Part shown: one piece after another, positions 1-5,368 of the stretch
Numbering within the stretch: position 1 is the first letter of the stretch
Layout: every line of letters starts with the position of its first letter
Program-made: the position numbers and the translations under genes
The notes under the pieces: model-generated
The model's input: only the letters and a program-made list of their open reading frames with translations
Told to the model about the DNA's origin: nothing
Databases searched by the model: none
Source of the DNA: Gammaproteobacteria bacterium
GTDB lineage: Bacteria; Pseudomonadota; Gammaproteobacteria; Arenicellales; JAANXG01
Assembly: GCA_018263405.1 (NCBI GenBank)
Contig: JAANXG010000019.1
Coordinates: 1 to 5,817, forward strand
Reading direction: 5' to 3'
Length of the DNA stretch: 5,817 nt

Positions 1-18
1 TACAGGGAGGTATTGCAT
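1..18 (-). CDS. First six codons of an element-borne ORF (possible transposase start), left copy
   Basis: On the minus strand an ATG at 16-18 opens the frame MQYLPV, which runs off the window edge. It is preceded six bases upstream by GGAG (25-28), a good Shine-Dalgarno at normal spacing. The identical arrangement exists at 5800-5817. The position about 110 bases inside an insertion-like border suits the first gene of an IS, but six codons cannot identify a product. It could also be a chance start. Confidence 0.35.
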
Positions 19-127
19 CCTTAGCTCCGTAAACGGCACTTCCCTATGCCACTTCTTACAGCGTCCCTGAAAGACAACCCTACCCCCACATGATCGCCGA
101 CATTGCACGGACTTTTTGAGAAATTAC
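1..127 (-). mobile_element. Left copy of 127-bp terminal inverted repeat, likely end of a multicopy IS
   Basis: These bases are the exact reverse complement of 5691-5817. The match ends at base 128 (C here, A in the reverse complement of the right copy), so 127/127 bases agree. The inner end reads GTAATTTCTCAAAAAGTCC outward, AT-rich against the GC-rich interior. It cuts into the PuuB-like gene, whose conserved protein sequence stops at this border, so the border is probably the edge of an inserted element that continues beyond the window. I cannot assign an IS family. No transposase body is visible. The exact length equals a common assembler k-mer, so the repeat could be longer outside. Confidence 0.8.
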
Positions 128-1194
128 CCAACCGGCCCAGGTGCGGCAGCCGGTTCAATGTGATCGCGAGCGTACCGCCCCAGGCATAGTCGATCGCGGC
201 GTCCGCGAGCTGGGGGTAAATTCGCAGCATATAGAGGCGAACGAACCCCCCGATATCCCGGGGAAATCGCCTCGAGTAAGTTTCGCCGCCCCCGAACAGC
301 AATCGCTTGTCCGCGGACAGACGGAAGTAGTTGATCACGAACTTCGAATCCGACACCGCGACGTCATCGCGTATGATGGAGCGTGCGCGTTCCTCCCGGA
401 GGGGCTCGGTCGCCAGCATGAAGTTATTGACGGGCATGATCTTGCCCGCCAGCTTGGGCGCCAGATCGCCCAGATAGCCGTTGCAGGCCAGCACCAGCCG
501 GCCGCATCGAATCCGGGCATGGTGCGTCTCGACGGAGATGATATTTTCATCGGAATAAGCGACGGCACGTGCGCCCTCGAAGATCCTGACGCCGGCTTGC
601 CGCGCGCTTTCCGCCAGGCCCAGGGCGTAATTCAGCGGATGCAGATGCCCGGCGCCGGTGTCGAGGTAGCCGCCATGGTAGGCGTCGGAACCGACCTGCT
701 GCCGCATTTCCTCGTCGGAAACCGGCCGGATATGCTCGTATCCGTACTCGTCGCGCAGCCTCTCCGCGTAGTTTTGATAATCGTGGGAGTATTTCTTCTT
801 GTGGGTGGGGGTGAATGATTCCGTTTTTCAGGTCGCAACGTATAGCGTGCCTGTCGATCAAAGACCGCACCAGCCCCTTGGCGTCCTCGCTGATTCGCCA
901 AAGTCGGCGTGCGTGTTCTTTCCCGAACATCTTTTCCAGCGTGAACACGTCCTGACGTTGTCCACTGCACAATTGACCGCCGTTTCGGCCCGAGGCGCCC
1001 CACCCCACCCGGTTGGCTTCCAGCACCACCACATCGCGGCCCTGCTCCGCCAGGTGCAGGCCGCAGGACAATCCGGTATAGCCCGCGCCGACGACGCAAA
1101 CATCGGCCCGGGTATCACCCTGCAGCGGGTCATAAGCCGGGAATTCGTTTGCGCTGGCGGCGTAGTAGGAATCCGGGTGGCCTTCGACCCTCAT
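128..1194 (-). pseudogene. PuuB/OrdL-like FAD-dependent amine oxidoreductase, frameshifted and 3'-truncated
   Basis: The family oxidises amines or amino-acid derivatives with FAD; E. coli PuuB oxidises gamma-glutamylputrescine. The N-terminus carries SYYAASAN, the Rossmann motif VVGAGYTG (residues 34-41), the acidic ribose-binding Glu59 (VVVLEAN) and GASGRNGGQ (66-74). The ATG at 1192-1194 overlaps the upstream stop as ATGA and has AAGGAG at 1206-1211. After about residue 127 the homology moves to another frame: HKKKYSHDYQNYAERL, then AYHGGYLDTGAGHLHPLN, YRLSADKRLLFGGG and AWGGTLAITLNRLPHLGR. One extra base in the G run 807-811 explains this. The conserved sequence stops at GRLGN, at the border of the left repeat, so the last roughly 75 residues, including the YYAQGYSGHG region, are missing. 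The frame continues 30-odd residues into the repeat. The exact substrate is unknown. Confidence 0.85.
807..811 (-). other. Homopolymer frameshift site in the PuuB-like gene
   Basis: The run GGGGG on the plus strand (CCCCC in the gene) lies where the two conserved parts of the oxidoreductase change frame. With four Cs the gene would read through as IIHPTHKKKYSHDYQNYAE in one frame. With five, the upstream frame degenerates into arginine-rich shadow sequence. This could be a real mutation in an already truncated gene or a sequencing or assembly error in a G tract. Confidence 0.6.
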
Positions 1195-2072
1195 ACGCCG
1201 CCGCGCTCCTTGCGCACATCGGGCCGGAGAATTTCGCTGATGTAGAGATCGCCGTAGCCCTGTTCTTCGGCATCCCTGAACTTTTTCAGGATCTCTTCGC
1301 TCAGCGGCGTTCGCAGTCCGAACTCGTCCATCATTTCGGTGATGTAGCGCATATCCTTGTGCGCACCGGCCACGTTGAATATGTACCCGCGGTAATCACT
1401 CTTGATCGCGTTGCCAATGATGCGGCGAAACACGCCGGAATCGGCGGAGCCCCGGATGACGGCGTCATACAGCTTCGCCCAGTCCACGCCGGCCTCGTCG
1501 GCGAGGTGAAAGGCCTCGTGCACCAGCGCCGCGATGCCGAACACCATATAGTTGTTCACCATTTTCGCCCGGCCGCCGGCGCCCACACCGCCGAAATGCT
1601 GAATGCTGGCGCAGAAGGTCTCGAGTATCGGCTCGATGGCATTGAAGGTATCGGGGTCGCTGCCTACCAGTGCACCCAGTTTCCCGGCCTCGGCCTGCCC
1701 GGCGCCACCGGCCAACGGGGCTTCGGCAAAGTCGATGCCGAGCGCGGTGAGGCGTCGCTGCACTTTCCGGGTGGCGGATAGCGACGATGTGCCGGTATCG
1801 ATCAATATCTGACCGCCGTGCATCCCGTCTTCCATCTCGTTCAGGACCGACCAGACCACCTCCGAGTTCGGCAAGCACAGAACGATCACGTCGCAGACTT
1901 CAGCCAGGCTAGCGGCATCCGGGTACTCGACCGCGCCCCCCGAAACCAGGTGGTCGACCGGTTCGCGGTTGCGGTGGGCCGATACATGCAGCGTATAACC
2001 GGCGCGACGCAGGTGTTTGGCCATCCCGAAACCCATCGCCCCCAGGCCGAGAAATCCGATCGATGCCTTCAC
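1191..2072 (-). CDS. 3-hydroxyisobutyrate dehydrogenase-family NAD(P)-dependent oxidoreductase
   Basis: The 293-residue length is typical of beta-hydroxyacid dehydrogenases, which oxidise 3-hydroxy acids (3-hydroxyisobutyrate, tartronate semialdehyde and relatives) with NAD(P). Visible features are the N-terminal Rossmann motif GLGAMG (9-14), the substrate-binding loop FAEAPLAGGAGQAEAG (115-130, matching the family DAPVSGG pattern), GAGGRAKMVNN with catalytic Lys170 and Asn174, and the second conserved lysine in HKD (Lys239). The start is GTG at 2070-2072: it overlaps the upstream stop as GTGA, has GGAG at 2083-2086 ten bases upstream, and places the glycine motif at the usual distance from the N-terminus. 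Its own TGA overlaps the next ATG by 4 bp, indicating translational coupling. It looks intact. The natural substrate cannot be read from the sequence. Confidence 0.92.
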   Translation of the reverse strand: MKASIGFLGLGAMGFGMAKHLRRAGYTLHVSAHRNREPVDHLVSGGAVEYPDAASLAEVCDVIVLCLPNSEVVWSVLNEMEDGMHGGQILIDTGTSSLSATRKVQRRLTALGIDFAEAPLAGGAGQAEAGKLGALVGSDPDTFNAIEPILETFCASIQHFGGVGAGGRAKMVNNYMVFGIAALVHEAFHLADEAGVDWAKLYDAVIRGSADSGVFRRIIGNAIKSDYRGYIFNVAGAHKDMRYITEMMDEFGLRTPLSEEILKKFRDAEEQGYGDLYISEILRPDVRKERGGV

Positions 2073-2473
2073 GGGCTAAAGACTCCAGCCGCCGTCGCCA
2101 TGCGCCCAGGCGTTTGCGCTTGCTTGATATCCTTCAGTGGATAGGTTTTCGCAACCACAGGGCGGATCTCTCCCGCTTCTGTATAGGACACGAGATTTTC
2201 AAACACTGCGTCCTCCTGAAAAGTACAGCCAAAAAACGTGAGATCTTTTAGATAAAGTGTGCGAACGTCAATCCGGGCTATGGGTCCGGCAATGGCGCCG
2301 GCGGTGGCATGTCGTCCGCCACGACAGAGTACATCCAGCAAGCTGGGCCATTGATCGCCAGCCACCAGATCGACAACCAAGTCAACACCGCCTTCGCCCA
2401 GCTCTGCAACCAGGTCAGCCTTGCGGTCGATCACCTGGTCGGCGCCAAGCGCCCGCACTGCATCAGCTTTAGC
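2069..2473 (-). pseudogene. C-terminal fragment of a medium-chain (zinc-type) alcohol dehydrogenase/quinone oxidoreductase
   Basis: The frame encodes the second half of the MDR cofactor domain: DAVRALGADQVIDRK, then GVDLVVDLVAGDQWPSLLDVL, a glycine-rich turn, LKDLTFFGCTF and YPLKDIKQAQ, all in family order. Everything upstream (GroES-like catalytic domain and the GxGxxG turn) is absent; that place is taken by the MttB fragment in a different frame. About 135 of an expected 320-340 residues remain, so the product is not a functional dehydrogenase. The last 15 residues (TPGRMATAAGVFSP) lack the usual GK-V-L ending. A neighbouring frame reads NAWAHGDGGWSL before a stop, so a second indel near the end is possible. 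The open frame extends upstream to 2569, but that part is out-of-frame MttB sequence. Confidence 0.8.
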
Positions 2474-2711
2474 CATCGATTTCAGCACCCGTTTGGCGCC
2501 AGTATTCAATTGACTCGTCATCCTGGAATTCGTAACCGATCTCTTCGGCGACCCGCATGGCGAAGTCATGAATCATTTCCACTCCCTCCTGGTTGGTGAC
2601 TTCCATGATTGGAATTTTGCGTTTGATTTCCGGGTGATGCGTAATCGTTGCGTTGGCGACAGCCTGGCGGCGTGTCGCGCTGCCCCCTTGTCTTCTGCCT
2701 CTTGTCGCCAT
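2469..2711 (-). pseudogene. N-terminal fragment of a trimethylamine methyltransferase (MttB)-family gene
   Basis: The 80 residues match the start of MttB-superfamily proteins: a basic glycine/arginine-rich leader (ATRGRRQGGSATRRQA), then IKRKIPIMEV, EGVEMIHDFAMRVAEEIGYEF and IEYWRQTGAEIDG. Members transfer a methyl group from trimethylamine or quaternary amines such as glycine betaine to a corrinoid protein. Full-length proteins are around 500 residues, so about 420 are missing, including the barrel core and the site where some members carry pyrrolysine. The frame hits TAA at 2469-2471, exactly where dehydrogenase sequence begins in another frame. This points to a deletion joining two genes. 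It starts 11 bases after the DapA-family stop, inside the same operon. Confidence 0.75.
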
Positions 2712-2722
2712 GAGTGAGCTGC

Positions 2723-3592
2723 CTAGTTCAGAGGTTCGATTCGAATCGCGATTTCGCGCTCTTCGTCATCAGAAAGGCCCTGCAGTGGCGCACGCAGGCT
2801 GCCACCGTCGAAGCCACGTAATTTGCTGGCGGCTTTGACCTTGGGGATATACTTGTGTTGCCAGATATAAAGTAACGACGGAATCATGCGTGACCACAGC
2901 GCCATCGCACCGGCAGTATCACCGCTTGCAACCATTTCATAGAGCTGCACGCTTTCACGGGGCATGTAATTGGCGCCGCCCCAGATGCAGCCCCGGGCAC
3001 CCGCGAGCAATGCGAATACCGTCGTGGTATCACAACCATTCAAGACGTTACAATTGGTCGCGAGGTATTCCTGGTGCGTGGTCAGGTTGCCGGCGCTGTC
3101 CTTGATATAGTTGAAGTGCTCGAGCCCATTCAAACGCCTGAGCAGCTCGACCGAAATATCGATGCCGGTGGTTTGCGGAATGTTGTAACCGATAATATCG
3201 ATATCAACCGCGGCGTCGATGGTTTGATAAAATTCGAACAAGCCGTCGTCATCTTCGGGACCTTCGAGATAAGGCGGCAAAATCATCAGCGCATCGGCGC
3301 CAAGGTCCTGGGCGTGCCGGGAGCGCCCGATAATTTCATCGACGACTAGCGCCGAGGCCTGGCAGGTCAGCTTGCAGCGGCCATTGATTCGTTTTGCCCC
3401 AATCTCGTAGAGCTGGTTGCATTCTTGTCGGGTCAGGTAAGGGTGTTGCCCGGTTCCCGCTCCGAGTACTAGCCCGTGAACCCCGGCATCGATATAGGCG
3501 TCGATTAATTCTTCCCAGCGGGAATAGTCGATACTACCATCGGCGTGCATCGGGGTTTGCATCGCCAGGTTGATACCACTTAGTTTGCTCAT
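2723..3592 (-). CDS. DapA-family (dihydrodipicolinate synthase/N-acetylneuraminate lyase) aldolase or lyase
   Basis: The 289-residue length is normal for this class I aldolase family, which forms a Schiff base between an active-site lysine and a keto acid. Visible residues are YNIP (Tyr136), the lysine motif YIKDSAGN (Lys164) and PPY (Tyr108). The first signature is divergent: GAGTGQH (44-50) replaces the usual GTTGES, losing one Thr and changing Glu to Gln. This argues against lysine biosynthesis and for a catabolic paralogue acting on another keto acid or hydroxyproline-like intermediate (inference). The ATG at 3590-3592 has AAGGAG at 3601-3606, eight bases upstream. It is the first gene of the minus-strand operon and looks intact. 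Confidence 0.9.
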   Translation of the reverse strand: MSKLSGINLAMQTPMHADGSIDYSRWEELIDAYIDAGVHGLVLGAGTGQHPYLTRQECNQLYEIGAKRINGRCKLTCQASALVVDEIIGRSRHAQDLGADALMILPPYLEGPEDDDGLFEFYQTIDAAVDIDIIGYNIPQTTGIDISVELLRRLNGLEHFNYIKDSAGNLTTHQEYLATNCNVLNGCDTTTVFALLAGARGCIWGGANYMPRESVQLYEMVASGDTAGAMALWSRMIPSLLYIWQHKYIPKVKAASKLRGFDGGSLRAPLQGLSDDEEREIAIRIEPLN

Positions 3593-3600
3593 TTGATGTG

Positions 3601-3606
3601 CTCCTT
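3601..3606 (-). promoter_or_regulatory. Ribosome-binding site of the DapA-family gene
   Basis: AAGGAG on the minus strand, eight bases before the ATG at 3590-3592, is a strong Shine-Dalgarno and fixes the start of the first operon gene. Confidence 0.75.
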
Positions 3607-3647
3607 AATGGGGATAGGCCGAGTTCGCGGCTATCGTGCGGGCTTTG

Positions 3648-3677
3648 ATACTAGTCGTCGGATCGTCGAACTGTCGA
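3648..3677 (-). promoter_or_regulatory. Weak sigma-70-like promoter candidate for the operon
   Basis: On the minus strand TCGACA (3672-3677, 5/6 to TTGACA) and TAGTAT (3648-3653, 4/6 to TATAAT) are 18 bases apart. Transcription would begin near 3641 and leave a leader of about 50 bases before the DapA-family ATG. Matches of this quality occur by chance, so this is a guess supported only by position. Confidence 0.22.
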
Positions 3678-3716
3678 GCGAAAATCGGAACGATTCAGGC
3701 ACGATGACGCCCGCTC

Positions 3717-3734
3717 GGCAGATCCGGATCCGCC
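3717..3734. promoter_or_regulatory. Near-perfect 18-bp palindrome, possible operator
   Basis: GGCAGATCCGGATCCGCC is palindromic apart from one pair (A3720/C3731), with a perfect ten-base core GATCCGGATC. It lies about 40 bases upstream of the promoter candidate for the DapA-family operon. A regulator site is possible, but no regulator gene is present in the window. Confidence 0.25.
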
Positions 3735-3812
3735 ATGTTGGCGGTATGTGCAGCGAATACAATTCGAGTGTCGATGGCGCAAATCAAGTGCCTGAAACAG
3801 GTTGTTGTGCAA

Positions 3813-3824
3813 TGTCATATGACA
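3813..3824. promoter_or_regulatory. Perfect 12-bp palindrome TGTCATATGACA, possible operator
   Basis: The 12 bases equal their own reverse complement. The site is AT-rich within a GC-rich interval, about 220 bases upstream of the operon start codon. Short palindromes of this form are common binding sites for dimeric helix-turn-helix repressors such as GntR-family proteins, which often control amine and sugar-acid catabolic genes. That link is inference; the site could be chance. Confidence 0.3.
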
Positions 3825-3922
3825 GTCCGGCCTCTTAGTTCAGAGACCGCCATCGCCTTAATTTTGCTGGGACCGGGACGAATCAGCATCAACAGACGCT
3901 GAGCACATCGCAGCAGCTCGCC

Positions 3923-3941
3923 GCCGGCGATAGATGCCGGC
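3923..3941 (-). terminator. GC stem-loop just downstream of the GFA gene
   Basis: GCCGGC, a seven-base loop and GCCGGC form a six-pair stem starting 7 bases after the GFA stop codon. No T run follows on the minus strand, so it is not a classic intrinsic terminator. It may pause transcription, protect the mRNA 3' end, or do nothing. Confidence 0.25.
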
Positions 3942-3948
3942 TTGACGG

Positions 3949-4389
3949 TCAGTCCCTGGGCGGGAGCTGAAACGCCTCGCTGACTCCATTGCCGTCGCGG
4001 CATGACAAGGTGGTGTCGATCCTGTAGTAGTCGCCGGCCTCGGAGGTGCAGATGTGCTCCACTTCCCGAAGGCCCGTTGGCGAGTCGAGTGATCCTCCCG
4101 CTATGGAGATGCGGTTCGAATCGTGGCGTTGGAAGAACAGGCTGCTGCCGCATTCCGCGCAGAACCCGCGGCGCGCGAAGTCGGAGGATTCGAACCACTT
4201 GAGTCCGCGATCCTTGATCAGCCTGAAGTCGTCCTCGTACGCCTGGGTTGCCGCCCAGTAGTGACCGGATGTCCTCCGGCAGGTCTCGCAGTGGCAAGCG
4301 ATGACCGGCCGCATGAGCCCGCTGGCTTCGAAACGCACCGCGCCGCATGCACAGCCCCCTGTCAACTCAAGGTTCTCGACTTCGGACAC
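3949..4389 (-). CDS. GFA (glutathione-dependent formaldehyde-activating enzyme)/CENP-V domain protein
   Basis: This is a small zinc protein of the GFA fold, named for S-hydroxymethylglutathione formation, although most members have no proven activity. From the chosen start it has 146 residues, near the family norm. The zinc cysteines are in order: GGCACGAVRFEA (Cys13, Cys15), CHCETCRR (Cys32, Cys34, Cys37) and FCAECGSSLFF (Cys77, Cys80). The GTG at 4387-4389 is preferred because GAGG lies six bases upstream and the zinc motif then begins near residue 12, as usual. The frame is open to a GTG at 4438-4440 (163 residues) without a clear ribosome-binding site. If formaldehyde is released by the neighbouring amine pathway, a detoxification role would fit, but this is inference. 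Its upstream region is interrupted by the MITE-like element. Confidence 0.87.
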   Translation of the reverse strand: MSEVENLELTGGCACGAVRFEASGLMRPVIACHCETCRRTSGHYWAATQAYEDDFRLIKDRGLKWFESSDFARRGFCAECGSSLFFQRHDSNRISIAGGSLDSPTGLREVEHICTSEAGDYYRIDTTLSCRDGNGVSEAFQLPPRD

Positions 4390-4494
4390 GGGATACCTCG
4401 TCGGTGGTAGTTGAAAGCCACCTTGGCAGTTCGTCGACACGGAGTCAATTCAGGCTCCATCCGACGTCCGCAAACTGCGCCGACTCCGCTGGTG

Positions 4495-4529
4495 CTAGTG
4501 TACTCCGTCACTGATATTGTAACGTTCAG
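4495..4529 (+). repeat. Left terminal inverted repeat of the MITE-like element
   Basis: It begins CTAGTGTACTCCGTCACTGA and pairs with 4730-4764. The four differences, at repeat positions 6, 10, 26 and 30, are all transitions. In a plus-strand RNA each becomes a G-U pair, leaving the stem unbroken. Confidence 0.75.
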
Positions 4530-4626
4530 CGGCCCGGAAAGCGGTGAGCCGCAAGGCCTGTCTCGCCGGGAATGGCGTGCCCTTCTCAACAGACATAACG
4601 CCGCGGAGGACCGCTTTCCGGGCCGC
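4529..4626. repeat. Internal inverted repeat 1 of the MITE-like element (17 bp perfect arms)
   Basis: GCGGCCCGGAAAGCGGT (4529-4545) is exactly complementary to 4610-4626 across a 64-base loop. The loop itself can form a smaller hairpin, CGCC with GGCG at 4564-4577. The arm begins where the left terminal repeat stops, so the stems stack rather than overlap. Confidence 0.75.
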
Positions 4627-4633
4627 CCGAAGG

Positions 4634-4730
4634 GAGCGAGCCTGAGCCACCATTGGGGCGTTGCGCTCCTGGTAAAGGACCGGGCCATTCACTGCGGAGC
4701 GCGCCTTCCACCGGCGGCTCAGGCACGCTC
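4634..4730. repeat. Internal inverted repeat 2 of the MITE-like element (14/15 bp arms)
   Basis: GAGCGAGCCTGAGCC (4634-4648) pairs with 4716-4730 with one mismatch. Nested inside, GCGCTCC (4663-4669) pairs with GGAGCGC (4696-4702). The right arm ends where the right terminal repeat begins, completing a three-way junction. Confidence 0.7.
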
Positions 4731-4764
4731 TGAATGTTGCAATATCAGTGACGGGGTATACTAG
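4730..4764 (-). repeat. Right terminal inverted repeat of the MITE-like element
   Basis: Read on the minus strand it begins CTAGTATACCCCGTCACTGA, the partner of 4495-4529. On the plus strand it carries TATACT (4757-4762), a 5/6 match to a -10 box about 20 bases upstream of the GNAT start, but no -35 box at proper spacing. An outward promoter is therefore only a possibility. Confidence 0.75.
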
Positions 4765-4781
4765 ATGGGCTGAAGAGGCAG

Positions 4782-5303
4782 GTGGCGTTGATAAGAAAGT
4801 CTCTCCATTCGGACTCGAGCGCGATACTGGCTATCGTGAACGACGCTGCGCAGGCGTATCGGGGAGTGATTCCGGACGACCGTTGGCGGGAGCCCTACAT
4901 GTCGGCCGAAGAATTGGAAGCGGAAATCGCAGACGGCGTTGTGTTCTGGGTGGCGGAGGAGGCTGGACGCGTGGTCGGTGTGATGGGCATTCAGGACAAG
5001 GAAACCGTCGCCTTGATACGCCACGCCTACATCGCCCCGGACGTGCAGAGGCAGGGCGTGGGGACAAACCTGCTGCGGCACGTAACAGCGCTGACGAGCA
5101 AGCCCCTGCTGGTGGGCACGTGGGCGGATGCCACCTGGGCCATTGACTTCTACCGCCGCAACGGCTTCGCGCTCGTTCCTCTCCATCAACATGAATCCCT
5201 CCTTACGAAGTACTGGTCGATTCCCGCGAGGCAGATCGAGACCTCCGTTGTGCTGGCTGATCGACGATGGTTGAACGCTCCACAAGACAGCCCCACCGAG
5301 TGA
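4782..5303 (+). CDS. GNAT-family N-acetyltransferase
   Basis: The 173-residue protein has the GNAT fold order: beta strands FWVAEEAGRVVGVMGI (55-70), acetyl-CoA-binding motif A IAPDVQRQGVGTNLL (84-98, with QRQGVG at 89-94) and AIDFYRRNGF (120-129). Enzymes of this type transfer acetyl from acetyl-CoA to an amine; the substrate cannot be predicted. The start is GTG at 4782-4784, or possibly TTG at 4788-4790, which lies nine bases from AGAGG (4774-4778). No ATG lies near the N-terminus. The stop overlaps the start of a second GNAT gene as GTGA. Its upstream region is the MITE-like element, only 17 bases away. A long open frame antisense to it has no family motifs and is a shadow. Confidence 0.88.
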   Translation: MALIRKSLHSDSSAILAIVNDAAQAYRGVIPDDRWREPYMSAEELEAEIADGVVFWVAEEAGRVVGVMGIQDKETVALIRHAYIAPDVQRQGVGTNLLRHVTALTSKPLLVGTWADATWAIDFYRRNGFALVPLHQHESLLTKYWSIPARQIETSVVLADRRWLNAPQDSPTE

Positions 5304-5368
5304 CCCGTACGGCAGAGTCCATGGATGGGGACGACATTGCGCGGATCTACAACTATTACACCCTTCAC
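5300..5368 (+). pseudogene. 5' remnant of a second GNAT acetyltransferase gene
   Basis: Starting at GTG 5300-5302, inside the stop of the preceding gene, the frame reads TRTAESMDGDDIARIYNYYT and then LH. This resembles the first helix of phosphinothricin-acetyltransferase-like GNAT proteins (pattern A-DA-I--IYNHY---). The resemblance ends at about codon 23; beyond it no frame carries the expected TFE strand or motif A. The 4-bp overlap suggests it was once translationally coupled to the intact GNAT. The rest was probably removed by a rearrangement whose breakpoint lies near 5370. The assignment rests on a short stretch. Confidence 0.5.

Larger units (their letters stand above)
3593..3948. other. 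Intergenic region upstream of the catabolic operon
   Basis: These 356 bases lie between the start of the DapA-family gene and the stop of the GFA gene, both on the minus strand. Open frames here on both strands have no recognisable protein motifs and look like chance. The stretch contains the operon ribosome-binding site, a weak promoter candidate (3648-3677), a near-palindrome (3717-3734), a perfect palindrome (3813-3824) and a GC stem-loop after the GFA gene (3923-3941). Its size and content suit a regulated promoter region. Confidence 0.5.
4495..4764. mobile_element. MITE-like non-autonomous element with 35-bp terminal inverted repeats and internal stems
   Basis: The outer 35 bases at each end match as inverted repeats at 31 of 35 positions, with CTAG at both extremes. 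Two internal inverted repeats fill the interior: 17/17 bp (4529-4545 with 4610-4626) and 14/15 bp (4634-4648 with 4716-4730). Open frames inside look like chance and there is no transposase. This is the structure of a miniature inverted-repeat element mobilised in trans. CTAG could be the duplicated target or part of the repeat; being palindromic, it cannot be told apart here. It lies between divergent GFA and GNAT genes, 17 bases before the GNAT start, so it probably affects their expression. A structured regulatory RNA is the main alternative. Confidence 0.7.

Noticed and set aside
141..818. 225-codon plus-strand open frame
   Set aside because: It is antisense to the FAD oxidoreductase, whose conserved motifs are clear on the minus strand.
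3593..3838. 81-codon plus-strand open frame in the intergenic region
   Set aside because: No recognisable motif and no convincing ribosome-binding site. It overlaps the operon's ribosome-binding site and the putative operators.
3815..4348. 177-codon minus-strand open frame overlapping the GFA gene
   Set aside because: It is an arginine-rich alternative frame of the GFA gene. The zinc-binding cysteine motifs are in the other frame.
3949..4440. FQLPP occurring at both ends of the longer GFA reading
   Set aside because: The underlying DNA is only loosely similar, and the N-terminal copy lies upstream of the preferred start, so this is coincidence rather than a repeat.
4737..4762. TTGCAA / TATACT as an outward promoter at the element's right end
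   Set aside because: The spacing is 14 bases, too short for a normal sigma-70 promoter, so it is not annotated as a promoter.
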